From an uncultured Chloroflexota bacterium (GTDB lineage: Bacteria > Chloroflexota > Dehalococcoidia > Lucifugimonadales > CAJXCD01), in NCBI GenBank assembly GCA_913051545.1, contig CAJXCD010000001.1, forward strand, positions 1-64,000: DNA of 64,000 nt, written 5' to 3'. This document shows positions 24,451 to 33,475 of this stretch, in pieces. The translations under genes and the position numbers were made by a program. The notes beneath the pieces were generated by a model. That model was not told the DNA's origin. It saw only the letters and a program-made list of their open reading frames with translations, and did no database searches. The stretch's first letter is position 1; every line of letters begins with the position of its first letter.

Positions 24451-27111
24451 TCGAGATAGTGTCTGAGTTAGCCTGTCCCCTCGATCGATCATAGCACCAA
24501 GTCTTTCACGTTCTTTATCGATTACGTCTTGAGGAGCCTTAGAAACAAATTCTTCATTTTCTAATCTGCCAGAGAGCCTGTCTGTATTTGCTAAGACATC
24601 CTTTAATTCGGCTTCAAGTCTGATTTTCTCTTGCAATATATCAACCAAGCCTGTCAAAGGTACAGTTACATTTCCATTTCTTAATATCATAGAAACGTGC
24701 TCACTGCTATTTTCATCTTGACCATTTTGTACTATTTTTAGAGATCCGACACCTGCTAAGGATTTGATAACTTCGGACTCTAACTTATATACATCAGGTG
24801 TAGATACTGTATCTACTAACGCTTCTATCTGGTGATGAGGTTGTATTCTAAACTCCGCCCTTAAATTTCGTATCGATCTTACTAACTCAACAACATCTTC
24901 CATACTAGATTCAGATTCATCATCGTACATTTCAACATCAACGACCGGGTACTCTGAAGATATCAAAGCTGTTCGGTGGTCTGACATACAAGGAAGTAGC
25001 GGAATGAATTTTTGCCATATTTCTTCAGTAATAAATGGCATGAATGGATGAAGTAATCGTAATATTTTTTCTAACACGAAAGCCAATACTGGTAAGGCAG
25101 ATGAATCGGAATTACGAATTCTGACCTTTGACATCTCAAGGTACCAATCACAATATTCATTCCACAAGAAATCATGAATAGCCCTTTGAGCTTCTCCAAT
25201 CTGATATTCTTGCATAGACAAATCTACAGAACATATAACTCTATTAAGTCTACTAATTATCCATCGATCCTCAAGGTGTTCTGGTACTGGTGGCCAAATC
25301 AATTCATCTGAGTTGTCATGTTTCGTAATACTATTCATTACGAAGCGAGAAGCATTCCAAAGCTTGTTCGCAAAATTACGACTTGACTCCATCTTTTGTT
25401 CGTTAAGCCTCATATCATTACCTGGAGTGTTGCCACTGGTGAGGGCAAAGCGCAGTGCATCAGCACCATATAAATCAATTAAATCAATGGGATCCATAAC
25501 ATTCCCTTTAGTTTTACTCATCTTGACGCCTTCTGGATCACGTACTAAACCATGTAAATAAACCGTGTCAAAGGGAATCTGTGATGTGTTTTCTATACCC
25601 ATCATTATCATCCGTGCTACCCAGAAAAACAGTATGTCATGGCCAGTTTCCAGAACACTGGTTGGGTAAAAATATTGAAAATCCTCTGACTTATCGGGCC
25701 ACCCAAGTGTGGAATGTGGCCATAGAGCAGAGCTAAACCAAGTATCTAATACATCCGAATCCTGTTCCAATTCATCGCTGTCACATTTCACACACTTTAA
25801 GGGCTTCTCCTTATCAACAGTGACACTTTCACATCGATTGCAATACCATGCTGGAATTCTATGCCCCCACCAAAGCTGCCGACTTATAGGCCAATCCCTG
25901 ATATTCTCCATCCAATTGAAGTATACCTTGGTAAAATATTCAGGGATTATCTTAATCTGATTATCTTTAACCGCTTTAATAGCAGGTAAAGCGAGTGACT
26001 TCATCTTCATGTACCACTGTTTACTAACTAAAGGCTCAAGCACAGTATCACATCTTTGACAATGACCTACAGAATGAACAATTGGTTTAATTGATTCTAT
26101 TAAATTATCCGAATCTAGCCTTTCAACTATGACGTCTCTGGCATCAGACCTGTTTATGCCCTGGTATTCACCTGCATTTTCATTTAAAGTACCATCCAAG
26201 TTTAGTATGGTTATGATAGGCAATTTGTGCCGTTCCCCAATATCAAAGTCATTATGATCATGTCCTGGAGTAACCTTGAGGGCTCCCGTGCCAAATTCCG
26301 GATCAACGGTTTCATCAGCTATTATAGGTATGCGTCGACCAATGACAGGCAGTATGACTAGCTCTCCTAACAATCCGGAATAACGTTCATCCTGCGGATG
26401 AACTGCGACACCAGTATCCCCCAAGAGAGTCTCTGGTCTAGTCGTGGCTATAGTTATATGCCCGGAACCTTTTTCCAGAGGGTACTTTATAGAATAAAGG
26501 GCACCCGCTTCTTCTCTGTGAAAAACTTCTAAGTCTGAAAGGGCCGTTTCACATCGTGAACACCAATTGTTGATTCTCTCACCTCTGAAAATTAATCCTT
26601 TGTTATACAAATTAACAAATGTATTTATTACAGCCTTACTAGGACCATCATCAAGCGTAAAAGATTTTCGTGTCCAGTCGCATGAAGCACCTAAGCGCTT
26701 TGTCTGTTCATAAATTCTATCCCCGTACTGATGAACCCATTCCCATACCCTTTCAACAAATTGCTCTCTCCCAAGATCGTGTCTAGAAATTCCTTCTTTG
26801 GATAGCATGCGCTCTACTACCACTTGAGTAGCTATGCCAGCATGGTCTGTCCCAGGAAGATAAAGAGTTGGCTCCCCCCTCATCCTATGCCACCTTGCCA
26901 TCAAATCTTCCAAAGCAGCCGTCAAAGCATGTCCCATATGTAACTCACCTGTAACATTCGGTGGCGGCATAATTATGACAAATGGTTTTTTGGTTTGATC
27001 TAGGATAGGGGTAAAATGTCCCCCTTCAACCCACATGTTGTATATGCGTTGCTCAACTAGTTTAGGATTATAGGCTTTGGGGATTTCATCGATCGTATTG
27101 GCTTTTACCAT
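24442..27111 (-). CDS. valS: Valyl-tRNA synthetase
   Basis: Class I aminoacyl-tRNA synthetase that charges tRNA-Val and edits Thr. At 889 residues it has the HMGH form of the HIGH signature at 58-61, and KMSKTKGN in GVKMSKTKGNVMDPID. The editing CP1 domain is marked by TTRPETLLGDTGVAVHPQDERY. A zinc-ribbon-like pair CNRCESVTVD and CVKCDSDELE lies within the catalytic half. The C-terminal coiled coil (KIRLEAELKDVLANTDRL) contacts tRNA. It overlaps the convergent 257-residue gene by 9 bases. Confidence 0.98.
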   Translation of the reverse strand: MVKANTIDEIPKAYNPKLVEQRIYNMWVEGGHFTPILDQTKKPFVIIMPPPNVTGELHMGHALTAALEDLMARWHRMRGEPTLYLPGTDHAGIATQVVVERMLSKEGISRHDLGREQFVERVWEWVHQYGDRIYEQTKRLGASCDWTRKSFTLDDGPSKAVINTFVNLYNKGLIFRGERINNWCSRCETALSDLEVFHREEAGALYSIKYPLEKGSGHITIATTRPETLLGDTGVAVHPQDERYSGLLGELVILPVIGRRIPIIADETVDPEFGTGALKVTPGHDHNDFDIGERHKLPIITILNLDGTLNENAGEYQGINRSDARDVIVERLDSDNLIESIKPIVHSVGHCQRCDTVLEPLVSKQWYMKMKSLALPAIKAVKDNQIKIIPEYFTKVYFNWMENIRDWPISRQLWWGHRIPAWYCNRCESVTVDKEKPLKCVKCDSDELEQDSDVLDTWFSSALWPHSTLGWPDKSEDFQYFYPTSVLETGHDILFFWVARMIMMGIENTSQIPFDTVYLHGLVRDPEGVKMSKTKGNVMDPIDLIDLYGADALRFALTSGNTPGNDMRLNEQKMESSRNFANKLWNASRFVMNSITKHDNSDELIWPPVPEHLEDRWIISRLNRVICSVDLSMQEYQIGEAQRAIHDFLWNEYCDWYLEMSKVRIRNSDSSALPVLAFVLEKILRLLHPFMPFITEEIWQKFIPLLPCMSDHRTALISSEYPVVDVEMYDDESESSMEDVVELVRSIRNLRAEFRIQPHHQIEALVDTVSTPDVYKLESEVIKSLAGVGSLKIVQNGQDENSSEHVSMILRNGNVTVPLTGLVDILQEKIRLEAELKDVLANTDRLSGRLENEEFVSKAPQDVIDKERERLGAMIDRGDRLTQTLSRLG

Positions 27112-27207
27112 AATATATTTGGTCTCAATTTAGCATTTTGTAGTTATTCTCAATTATTCTAATTATAGGCATGAATGCCGTCAATCATGGCCTGTAAAGT
27201 CCTCATC

Positions 27208-29040
27208 TTATCCTGGCGTCATGTATTCAAAATCCCAATCACCAAGTTTCTTAATATATGTCATTGGGGCATCTAAACTAGGCTCTCCTGCATTAATCCA
27301 ATCAGCAATTTCAGCTTTATGACCTAGCCGTCTCATAACGTGTGATGCACCCACATTCATTACTCCTGACATTCCACCATCCCAATAGTAAAAATTTTCC
27401 ACCCCTGCATCGTACAGAGGAAGAACGCGCTTGCGACTTTCCACCGCATTCAGTCCGGCAGGCCTAATACCCAAAGCTAATACAGTGGAAGTATTTTTTG
27501 TAAGATTAATCCAATACTCAGCATCTTTCGGATCTTCCCATGAAGGATCCGTAAAAGACATACGTGGCGCCGAGGTGTACGGTATGATAGTGTCCACTAG
27601 GTTTTCCTTTACCCATGCATCCACATCCATTCCAAACAATATATTTTCATCTGGACCATTTCCAACTACAGCTGAAATTCCTATCCTACTATCCCTACCT
27701 GTTTCTTGTGCAACATCATCCATCGCCTGCCTAACTTCCCTCATAAACTGAGTTAAGATGCGTGATCGATATTTAAGCCATCGGGTATCTTCCTTATCTA
27801 TATCCCTAGGGTCATCACCGAACTCCTTAATGAATCCTTGTATCAACGGTGGTTCGTACTCCACATAAGGAAATTTGCGATTGTAAAGAAGGGCTATACC
27901 ATCAACGGAATACGCGGCAATTTCTCGAAGTATTGATATAACAAATTCTCGCGTCTTTGGATAAGCGTAAGAAAGCCTAGCACTTCTTTTCCCTTCCTTA
28001 GAAATTCCATGAAGTTCAGGATGATTCTTAAAAAAAGATCTTCCTATGTCTATTTTGTCATGGGGAGGATTATAATTAAATCCTCCCATAGTAATACTAG
28101 CGTGGACTTCCAAACCGACTTCGTGAATATGGTCTACAACTACTTGAAAAGGATCTATCCCTTTACCTCTAAGAATGTCCCACGACTCATCTGTTAACCT
28201 CTCATTAGCATCATAGTAGTTATCTCGACTGGCATAAGGGTGGACTGAAGCAATGTCACTCAAATAAAATGCTCTGTCACCTCGAGCAGCTTCTATGTAT
28301 ATTCTAGAATAGTCACTTTCTCTGTATAGCTCAACTTGAGTATTTCTTTTCAACTCTTCCGCGTTTGTCGGACGTACACCACTCCAACCCACATCCATAT
28401 GTACAAATAGTCTACGTGTTCCCGTCTGAGTGACGTCCTTTTTATAATCATTAATCTCTTGATCCGATAGCGGCACGACTTTAATATATGCTGGCATAGT
28501 AGGAAAAGATGCGTGAGAATAAGTCTCTTCACCTGGAGCAACTCTCCAAGTTTCTTGACCAAACATTATTTCAAGCTCAGTCAAATCCGCTACTTTCCAA
28601 AATATTTCCCAAATAGGATCTCTAGCGTACCCACTGTGCAAAGGAGTAAGTTCACCATTCCAATATACTTTGTACTGATCAATGGGCACCCGCCTAGGAT
28701 CTTTTGAGGGCACCATAATACTAGTGAATATCTCCTCGTTCGTAAGCCTGACGAGCGTCTTGTGCGACACACTTGTTTCAGCTCCCCATATACCTATCGA
28801 AATGCTATGCCACCCAGATAATTTCAAAGGATAGGTAATATCTTTAGCCGCACTCTGCGATCCAGCAATTAGCATCACACCAGAAAATTCATTAGTTTCG
28901 TATCTTAAGGTTTGCCAATAACCGCGTCGTCTATCTGGGGATAAGGCACTGGAAGGAAAACACTCACTTAAATCTGATAAATAGACAGGATCAGCAACAA
29001 ATTTCCTGTCGTCTACGGCATAAATGGATTTCTGAGACAT
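27208..29040 (-). CDS. Putative glycoside-hydrolase-like protein (GHL10/TIM-barrel type)
   Basis: A 610-residue cytoplasmic-looking protein without signal peptide. The N-terminal 200 residues look beta-rich. A TIM-barrel-like part follows, with RLFVHMDVGWSGVRPTN, HIHEVGLEVHASITMGG, YSVDGIALLYNRKFPY and DTIIPYTSAPRMS. This resembles the hypothetical glycosyl-hydrolase families related to GH10/DUF4015, but the substrate and catalytic residues are not certain. The ATG has AGGAG at ideal spacing. A 32-base palindrome at 29121-29152, about 80 bases upstream, is a candidate operator. It is monocistronic here. Confidence 0.65.
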   Translation of the reverse strand: MSQKSIYAVDDRKFVADPVYLSDLSECFPSSALSPDRRRGYWQTLRYETNEFSGVMLIAGSQSAAKDITYPLKLSGWHSISIGIWGAETSVSHKTLVRLTNEEIFTSIMVPSKDPRRVPIDQYKVYWNGELTPLHSGYARDPIWEIFWKVADLTELEIMFGQETWRVAPGEETYSHASFPTMPAYIKVVPLSDQEINDYKKDVTQTGTRRLFVHMDVGWSGVRPTNAEELKRNTQVELYRESDYSRIYIEAARGDRAFYLSDIASVHPYASRDNYYDANERLTDESWDILRGKGIDPFQVVVDHIHEVGLEVHASITMGGFNYNPPHDKIDIGRSFFKNHPELHGISKEGKRSARLSYAYPKTREFVISILREIAAYSVDGIALLYNRKFPYVEYEPPLIQGFIKEFGDDPRDIDKEDTRWLKYRSRILTQFMREVRQAMDDVAQETGRDSRIGISAVVGNGPDENILFGMDVDAWVKENLVDTIIPYTSAPRMSFTDPSWEDPKDAEYWINLTKNTSTVLALGIRPAGLNAVESRKRVLPLYDAGVENFYYWDGGMSGVMNVGASHVMRRLGHKAEIADWINAGEPSLDAPMTYIKKLGDWDFEYMTPG

Positions 29041-29120
29041 GATATCTCCTTATTGCCTAGATGTGTCGGCAGTCAAATCACCAACGCGTCCCATTGTCTC
29101 AATGTTCTCCTGTACACTCC

Positions 29121-29152
29121 GTATAAAATGTGTTGTGCAACACATTTTATAC
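29121..29152. promoter_or_regulatory. 32-base palindrome upstream of the GHL gene
   Basis: Two perfect 15-base arms (GTATAAAATGTGTTG and its complement) flank a central TG. The centre TGTTGTGCAACA resembles the dyads bound by LacI or GntR-like regulators. It lies 81 bases before the start of the minus-strand gene and about 310 bases before infC. No regulator gene is adjacent. It could equally be a hairpin of a short transcript. Confidence 0.5.
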
Positions 29153-29385
29153 AGATAATAACTATTATAAAAATTTATGTCCCATTAATGAGACTTGAAT
29201 TCATACACTAAGTTTATGGTACCAAATTGACACATTACCTATATTAGATTCCCTAACCACAGGATATTGCCACAAATACTTACCCTATAGAATTTCCTTA
29301 TCACATATATATGCTAGCACAGGAGAAAGTCGATTAATTGAAACTAACTATTTCAACTATTTACCCTTTCACACACATAGTATTA

Positions 29386-29415
29386 TTGCCTGTAAGTCGA
29401 GCCTTGTGCTATATT
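29386..29415 (+). promoter_or_regulatory. Promoter of infC-rpmI-rplT
   Basis: TTGCCT (29386-29391), an 18-base spacer and TATATT (29410-29415), preceded by TGC as extended -10. The transcript would begin near 29422, with a 44-base leader before the infC start. This short leader leaves little room for a long ribosomal-protein regulatory structure. Confidence 0.45.
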
Positions 29416-29465
29416 CAATCGGTGCAGTTGTTGTATTAATTAGTTAATTTACATATAAGAGGTGG

Positions 29466-30038
29466 ATTATACCTAAAGACTATCGCATAAACACACGTAT
29501 AAGGATTCCAGAAGTACGTGTAGTAGATGAAGAAGGAAAGCAGCTCGGAGTTATGCCGACTCGGCAGGCACTTGAAATCGCCGAACAAAGGGGACTAGAC
29601 CTCGTCGAAGTTGCACCGGCTTCTGCTCCACCAGTATGTAGACTCTTAGACTACGGAAAATTTCGTTACGAAGCTACCCGTCGTGAGCGTGAAGCCCGGA
29701 AAGGGCAAAGGACAACAGGCACGAATGTCGTACGTGAGGTTCGACTAAAAACTAGAATAGGAGAACATGACCGATTAGCAAAGACTCGTCTAGTGCAAAA
29801 ACTTCTGGGAGAAGGGTCCAAGGTTAAAGTTTCGGTAATGTTTAGAGGTAGAGAAATTACTCATCCTGAAGTAGGAATGGCGATATTAAAATCAGTCGCT
29901 GAAGACTTAGTTAATGACGCTCTAATGGAGAAAACTCCTTCATTCGAAGGTAGATTCTTGACTATGGTGCTTGCGCCAGCTGAGTTAAGTGGAAAATTAG
30001 CAACCAAACCACAGGAGGCAAAGGGTGCCAAAACTTAA
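29466..30038 (+). CDS. infC: Translation initiation factor IF-3, AUU or AUA start
   Basis: IF-3 prevents subunit joining and rejects non-canonical starts. The sequence opens with KDYRINTRIRIPEVRVVDEE, the normal N-domain, then LVEVAPASAPPVCRLLDYGKF and the C-domain with RFRGREITHPE-like FRGREITHPEVG. The frame is closed by a stop at 29445 and contains no ATG, GTG or TTG until 29553, which lies after about 29 conserved residues. The start must be ATT (29466) or ATA (29469); GAGG ends 6 bases before ATA and 3 before ATT. E. coli infC uses AUU for autoregulation, so this fits. rpmI overlaps its last 14 bases. Confidence 0.93.
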   Translation: MIPKDYRINTRIRIPEVRVVDEEGKQLGVMPTRQALEIAEQRGLDLVEVAPASAPPVCRLLDYGKFRYEATRREREARKGQRTTGTNVVREVRLKTRIGEHDRLAKTRLVQKLLGEGSKVKVSVMFRGREITHPEVGMAILKSVAEDLVNDALMEKTPSFEGRFLTMVLAPAELSGKLATKPQEAKGAKT

Positions 30039-30219
30039 AACCCACAAAGGTGCAGCTGCGCGGTTCCGAAAAACTGGTACCGGGAAAATAATGCGCATGA
30101 AGGGCAACCGAAGTCACTTACGTAGAAAGAAGCCCGCTAGAGTACGAAGGCTATATTCACGAAAGCTAGTTATGAGTAAAGCGGATTCTTCGAGAATCGG
30201 ACAGATTCTTCCTGATTAG
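30025..30219 (+). CDS. rpmI: 50S ribosomal protein bL35
   Basis: A 64-residue basic large-subunit protein. It begins PKLKTHKGAAARFRKTGTGK and continues with RRKKPARVRRLYSRKLVMSK, the family pattern. The start is GTG at 30025, overlapping the end of infC by 14 bases; AGGAGGCAAAGG immediately upstream serves as ribosome-binding site. Together with rplT it is the standard infC-rpmI-rplT operon. Confidence 0.97.
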   Translation: MPKLKTHKGAAARFRKTGTGKIMRMKGNRSHLRRKKPARVRRLYSRKLVMSKADSSRIGQILPD

Positions 30220-30245
30220 AAATAAAATTTTAGGACACAAAAAAA

Positions 30246-30611
30246 TTGGCTAGAATCAAAAGGGGAGTTACTAAACACAAGCGCCATAAAAAGGTGCTCA
30301 AGCAAACTAAGGGACACCAGGGAGTCCGACACAGATTGTACAGACCTGCCCGCGAGTCTCTTCTGCACGCCCTACAGTACTCTTACGACCACCGCAGAAA
30401 GAAAAAAGGTGACATGCGAAGGTTGTGGAACGTACGCATAAATGCTGCCGCAAGAGCTAATGGAACCTCGTACAGCAAGTTCATCCATGGCCTGACTCTA
30501 GGTGGTATAACTATAAATCGCAAAATGCTCGCAGATCTCGCTATACGAGATCCAGATGCATTCGGCAAACTAGTTGAACAATCAAATAGTCACCTTGAAC
30601 CCGCTGCATAA
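30246..30611 (+). CDS. rplT: 50S ribosomal protein bL20
   Basis: Early-assembly protein that binds 23S rRNA and, in several bacteria, represses its own operon. The 121-residue product contains ARIKRGVTKHKRHKKVLK and GHQGVRHRLYRPARES, then GDMRRLWNVRINAAAR. The start is TTG at 30246, 26 bases after rpmI. All three genes of this operon begin with non-ATG codons (ATT/ATA, GTG, TTG). A weak ribosome-binding site is visible (AGGAC). Confidence 0.97.
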   Translation: MARIKRGVTKHKRHKKVLKQTKGHQGVRHRLYRPARESLLHALQYSYDHRRKKKGDMRRLWNVRINAAARANGTSYSKFIHGLTLGGITINRKMLADLAIRDPDAFGKLVEQSNSHLEPAA

Positions 30612-30719
30612 ATAGGTACACATAATCCATCTATTAGGTTTCACAAAGAAAGTAATAGGTGCCTAAGTGCCTAGATTAACTAGATAATTAAGGATTGCTG
30701 TTTGTTCTAACTGAGTATA

Positions 30720-31334
30720 ATGGAACACCTAAAACTTGGAGTTTTATGCTCCCATAATGGCACTAATTTGCAAGCCATCATAGATGCTTGTGTCAATGGT
30801 CAATTAAAGGCTGAACTTCGTATAGTAATAGGCAATAATTCCAAGTCATATGCATTAATCCGCGCCGAACGTTCGAACATTCCAGTATCACACATCAGCG
30901 GGAAAACTCATGAATCTCTCGATAGTATCGATGAAGCTATCCTAGAAACCCTGCTAGATAACCAAGTAAATTTGGTTCTTCTGGCAGGATACATGAAAAA
31001 ACTTGGACCTAAAACTCTTTCTGAATATAATGGCCGAATTCTAAATATTCATCCATCTCTTCTGCCTTTGTATGGTGGCAAAAATATGTTCGGTCGGGCC
31101 GTGCACCAAGCCGTGTTGAATGCTAATGATACTGTTACTGGTGCTTCGATTCATCTAGTAAACCATGAATATGACGTTGGGAAGGTACTTGCCCAAACTA
31201 AAATACCTGTGAATAAAAATGATACCGTAGATTCGTTAAGTGATCGCGTACTAAAACATGAACACAAACTATATGTTAAAACTCTGCAGATGATAGAGCG
31301 TGGTAATATAAAGCTTAGAGGCTTAACAAGTTAA
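30720..31334 (+). CDS. purN: Phosphoribosylglycinamide formyltransferase
   Basis: Third step of purine synthesis, formyl transfer from 10-formyl-THF to GAR. The 204-residue protein has GTNLQAIIDAC, the active-site ILNIHPSLLPLYGG with Asn and His, and INLVN-type strand HLVNHEYDVGKVLAQ with the catalytic Asp. KNMFGRAVHQAVL shows the GxxxHxAVL pattern. The normal ribosome-binding site is weak. It stands 108 bases after rplT and converges with the sco gene. Other pur genes are not in the window. Confidence 0.93.
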   Translation: MEHLKLGVLCSHNGTNLQAIIDACVNGQLKAELRIVIGNNSKSYALIRAERSNIPVSHISGKTHESLDSIDEAILETLLDNQVNLVLLAGYMKKLGPKTLSEYNGRILNIHPSLLPLYGGKNMFGRAVHQAVLNANDTVTGASIHLVNHEYDVGKVLAQTKIPVNKNDTVDSLSDRVLKHEHKLYVKTLQMIERGNIKLRGLTS

Positions 31335-31349
31335 TCCATAGACATGATC

Positions 31350-32015
31350 CTAATCCATTATCGATTCGACATATTTAATTAAATCATCAGGATCGAAAGG
31401 AAGTGTAAAAACCATTCTTAAGTATCCTTCAGAATCTATTACATAAACAGGCGAAGAATGTGATACCGAATATTGTTCGGCTATTTTATCCCTGAAAATT
31501 TCTGTACCACCTTTCTGAGATCCAGTAATAGCTCCTTCCAACGATTCCTCTTGTCCATAACCAATCTTTTCTGGTTCAGACACATAATATGCCTTCCATA
31601 TCGGTAGCAATAACTGTTCTTCCCCCGTCAAGAAATCCCACTTATTCAGCATCCTCCACCGTTTTGAATACTCATACACACGTTCTACACTGTCTCTTTT
31701 AGGGTCAACCGATATAACCACTATATTAAACTCAGTATCCTTATTTTTTAATACTTCATATGCAGTTCTCAAATGACGTGCAACTACAGGACATATATCT
31801 GAACATGAAGTGTAAAGAAAAGTGAGTACTACCACTTTACCAGCATAGTCGTAAAGACTTTTGTCCGAGCCGAATTGGTTCTGAAGAAGGAAAGGAGAAG
31901 CTGGATCATTCCCAGAGAGCTTAGTACCGGAAGGAAAGGAGACCTGCCTGCAAGATAGTGATAGCAACACTAATAGACACAGAACCAAGCAGGGAAACGA
32001 CTTCCCCAGGAACAT
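31350..32015 (-). CDS. sco: SCO1/SenC copper chaperone lipoprotein
   Basis: Helps load copper into the CuA site of cytochrome oxidase subunit II. The ATG at 32015 opens a classic lipoprotein signal ending LLSLSC (Cys22), so it is anchored to the membrane outside the cytoplasm. The thioredoxin-like domain has the CxxxC copper site in TSCSDICP and the third ligand His in SVSHSSPVYVID. FVISVDPKRD-like VVISVDPKRDSVERVYEY is the conserved strand. A TTG at 32045 could start ten residues earlier. It is the last gene of the oxidase operon. Confidence 0.94.
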   Translation of the reverse strand: MFLGKSFPCLVLCLLVLLSLSCRQVSFPSGTKLSGNDPASPFLLQNQFGSDKSLYDYAGKVVVLTFLYTSCSDICPVVARHLRTAYEVLKNKDTEFNIVVISVDPKRDSVERVYEYSKRWRMLNKWDFLTGEEQLLLPIWKAYYVSEPEKIGYGQEESLEGAITGSQKGGTEIFRDKIAEQYSVSHSSPVYVIDSEGYLRMVFTLPFDPDDLIKYVESIMD

Positions 32016-32069
32016 ATTTTTTATTATCCCACTGATTATAGACAACGCTTAAGAGAGGCTACGCCAATT

Positions 32070-32264
32070 TTAACTACTCTCAACTTTTTTCTGCGCGTAA
32101 AAAGCAATCGAAGGTACACCAACGGTGATGATAACCCCCAATATAACTACGGCCCATTCCTCCCAAACCTTATGATTCAATAACATGAATAGGACTCCTA
32201 AAATTCCAGCGTATGCTATGATCACCAGAATCGACAAAAGCGGGAACAATAATGCTTTCCCCAT
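32070..32264 (-). CDS. Small two-helix membrane protein of the oxidase operon
   Basis: A 64-residue protein with two membrane helices, about residues 5-28 and 35-56, ending in a short charged tail (AQKKVESS). The ATG is preceded by GGAGAA. I do not recognise a family. It lies between ctaG and sco, so it is probably a small oxidase subunit or an assembly factor. The spacing to ctaG is about 50 bases. Confidence 0.7.
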   Translation of the reverse strand: MGKALLFPLLSILVIIAYAGILGVLFMLLNHKVWEEWAVVILGVIITVGVPSIAFYAQKKVESS

Positions 32265-32314
32265 AAATAATTCTCCGTGAATTCTAGCTGAATGTTTATC
32301 AGCTGCATATTATA

Positions 32315-33112
32315 CTAACTTAATTGGTGTTTTTTCTCCTCACTACTATACCACTTAAAAAATGTATTTATTATCAAACTAATAAATATTAAAGCTCCTC
32401 CTACCTTCATTATTATCGCCCCCAACTGCTGGTCAGTCATAACTGAGATAAAATCCCACACTCTAGGGGCATCAGAATACCACTGATATATAGGATCTGG
32501 AGAAAAAGCGATCGGTCCAAAGATGATTAGTTGAGCTAGTGACAAAAGGAAAAGATACCCCATTTTTAATGGATATGACAAACGTGGCAATTCATCTAAA
32601 GTACTAAATATTGGCCACCACATACAAGTAGCTGTTCCCATAAATAAAAGATGCTCAAATATATGGATACCATGATTAGTTACTGACAAATTATACAAGC
32701 CCGGAATGTGCCAAATTGAAAATGTTGCGTTAAATAAAATAAATGCGACAAGAGGATGCGTAAAAACGCTGGCAATGAGAAATATCAGCCTAGGACGTAA
32801 TAATGGGCGTATAAGCCAATGCGGTATCCCTAAAACGATTAGTGGTGGCGCTACAAGCGTCAACAAGACATGCTGGAGCATGTGGGCACTGAACAAATAT
32901 TTGTCTGCGAGTACATGAAGTGGCGATAGCAGAGACAAAAAAATCACCAAAATACCAAGAGTGAACGACAAGACTTGCAACTGCTGAACAGTACTTGATA
33001 AATTGTACCGCTTTCTTAACGGTCCTACTCCAACTAGATAAATAGATTCAATTAAACCTAATCCAATAATCACATCAGGGTGGCCGTGCCAATGATTCCA
33101 AATCAAATCCAA
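32315..33112 (-). CDS. ctaG: Cytochrome c oxidase assembly protein CtaG (caa3 type)
   Basis: A roughly 265-residue integral membrane protein of the CtaG_caa3 family, with about seven membrane helices. The N-terminal WNHWHGHPDVIIGLG is characteristic. SAHMLQHVLLTLVAPPLIVLG and HGIHIFEHLLFMGTATCMWWP are the conserved His-rich helices. It is needed for assembly of the caa3 oxidase. The TTG at 33112 follows AAAGGTG at suitable spacing. The frame is also open to a TTG at 33154, which would overlap coxD by 32 bases. Confidence 0.92.
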   Translation of the reverse strand: MDLIWNHWHGHPDVIIGLGLIESIYLVGVGPLRKRYNLSSTVQQLQVLSFTLGILVIFLSLLSPLHVLADKYLFSAHMLQHVLLTLVAPPLIVLGIPHWLIRPLLRPRLIFLIASVFTHPLVAFILFNATFSIWHIPGLYNLSVTNHGIHIFEHLLFMGTATCMWWPIFSTLDELPRLSYPLKMGYLFLLSLAQLIIFGPIAFSPDPIYQWYSDAPRVWDFISVMTDQQLGAIIMKVGGALIFISLIINTFFKWYSSEEKKHQLS

Positions 33113-33122
33113 CTTGGCACCT

Positions 33123-33458
33123 TTAAGAGGGAGTAAAAAACTGGAACAACGCAAGTAAAGCTATCACAACCAGAAATGCTAAAGCTAATCCAGTAAGAAA
33201 CAATGTTGAAAAAAGTCTATTATCATAACGAAGATGCATATAGAACATTATGACAAGAGCAAACTTCATCACAGACAATATTGTAAGTATCGGTATAATC
33301 CCATAACTCAAATCTTCCACGTAGAAGATACCTACTTCGATGGCCGTAATTATTGAAAGAATCATGGCGACCTTAAAGTAGGTCAAGGGGGTCGGGTGAT
33401 CCGAGTGATTCTCAGAACCTAAGTGTGTCTCCGTACTCATATCTTCATTTTGAGCCAT
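33123..33458 (-). CDS. coxD: Cytochrome c oxidase subunit IV
   Basis: A 111-residue small oxidase subunit of the COX4_pro/CtaF type with three membrane helices (about 28-50, 56-78 and 85-108). The charged, His/Asp-rich N-terminus precedes TPLTYFKVAMILSIITAIEVG. The KFALVIMFYMHLRYD segment is the family hallmark. It lies between coxC and ctaG as in Bacillus-type caa3 operons. Confidence 0.93.
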   Translation of the reverse strand: MAQNEDMSTETHLGSENHSDHPTPLTYFKVAMILSIITAIEVGIFYVEDLSYGIIPILTILSVMKFALVIMFYMHLRYDNRLFSTLFLTGLALAFLVVIALLALFQFFTPS

Positions 33459-33475
33459 ATGTTTTTGTTCCTAAT

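Larger units (their letters stand above)
29041..29465. other. 425-bp divergent intergenic region
   Basis: This stretch separates the minus-strand GHL gene from infC. It holds the GHL ribosome-binding site, the palindrome at 29121-29152 and the infC promoter described separately. Between about 29160 and 29380 I see only AT-rich sequence with stops in all frames and no recognisable RNA. Confidence 0.6.
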
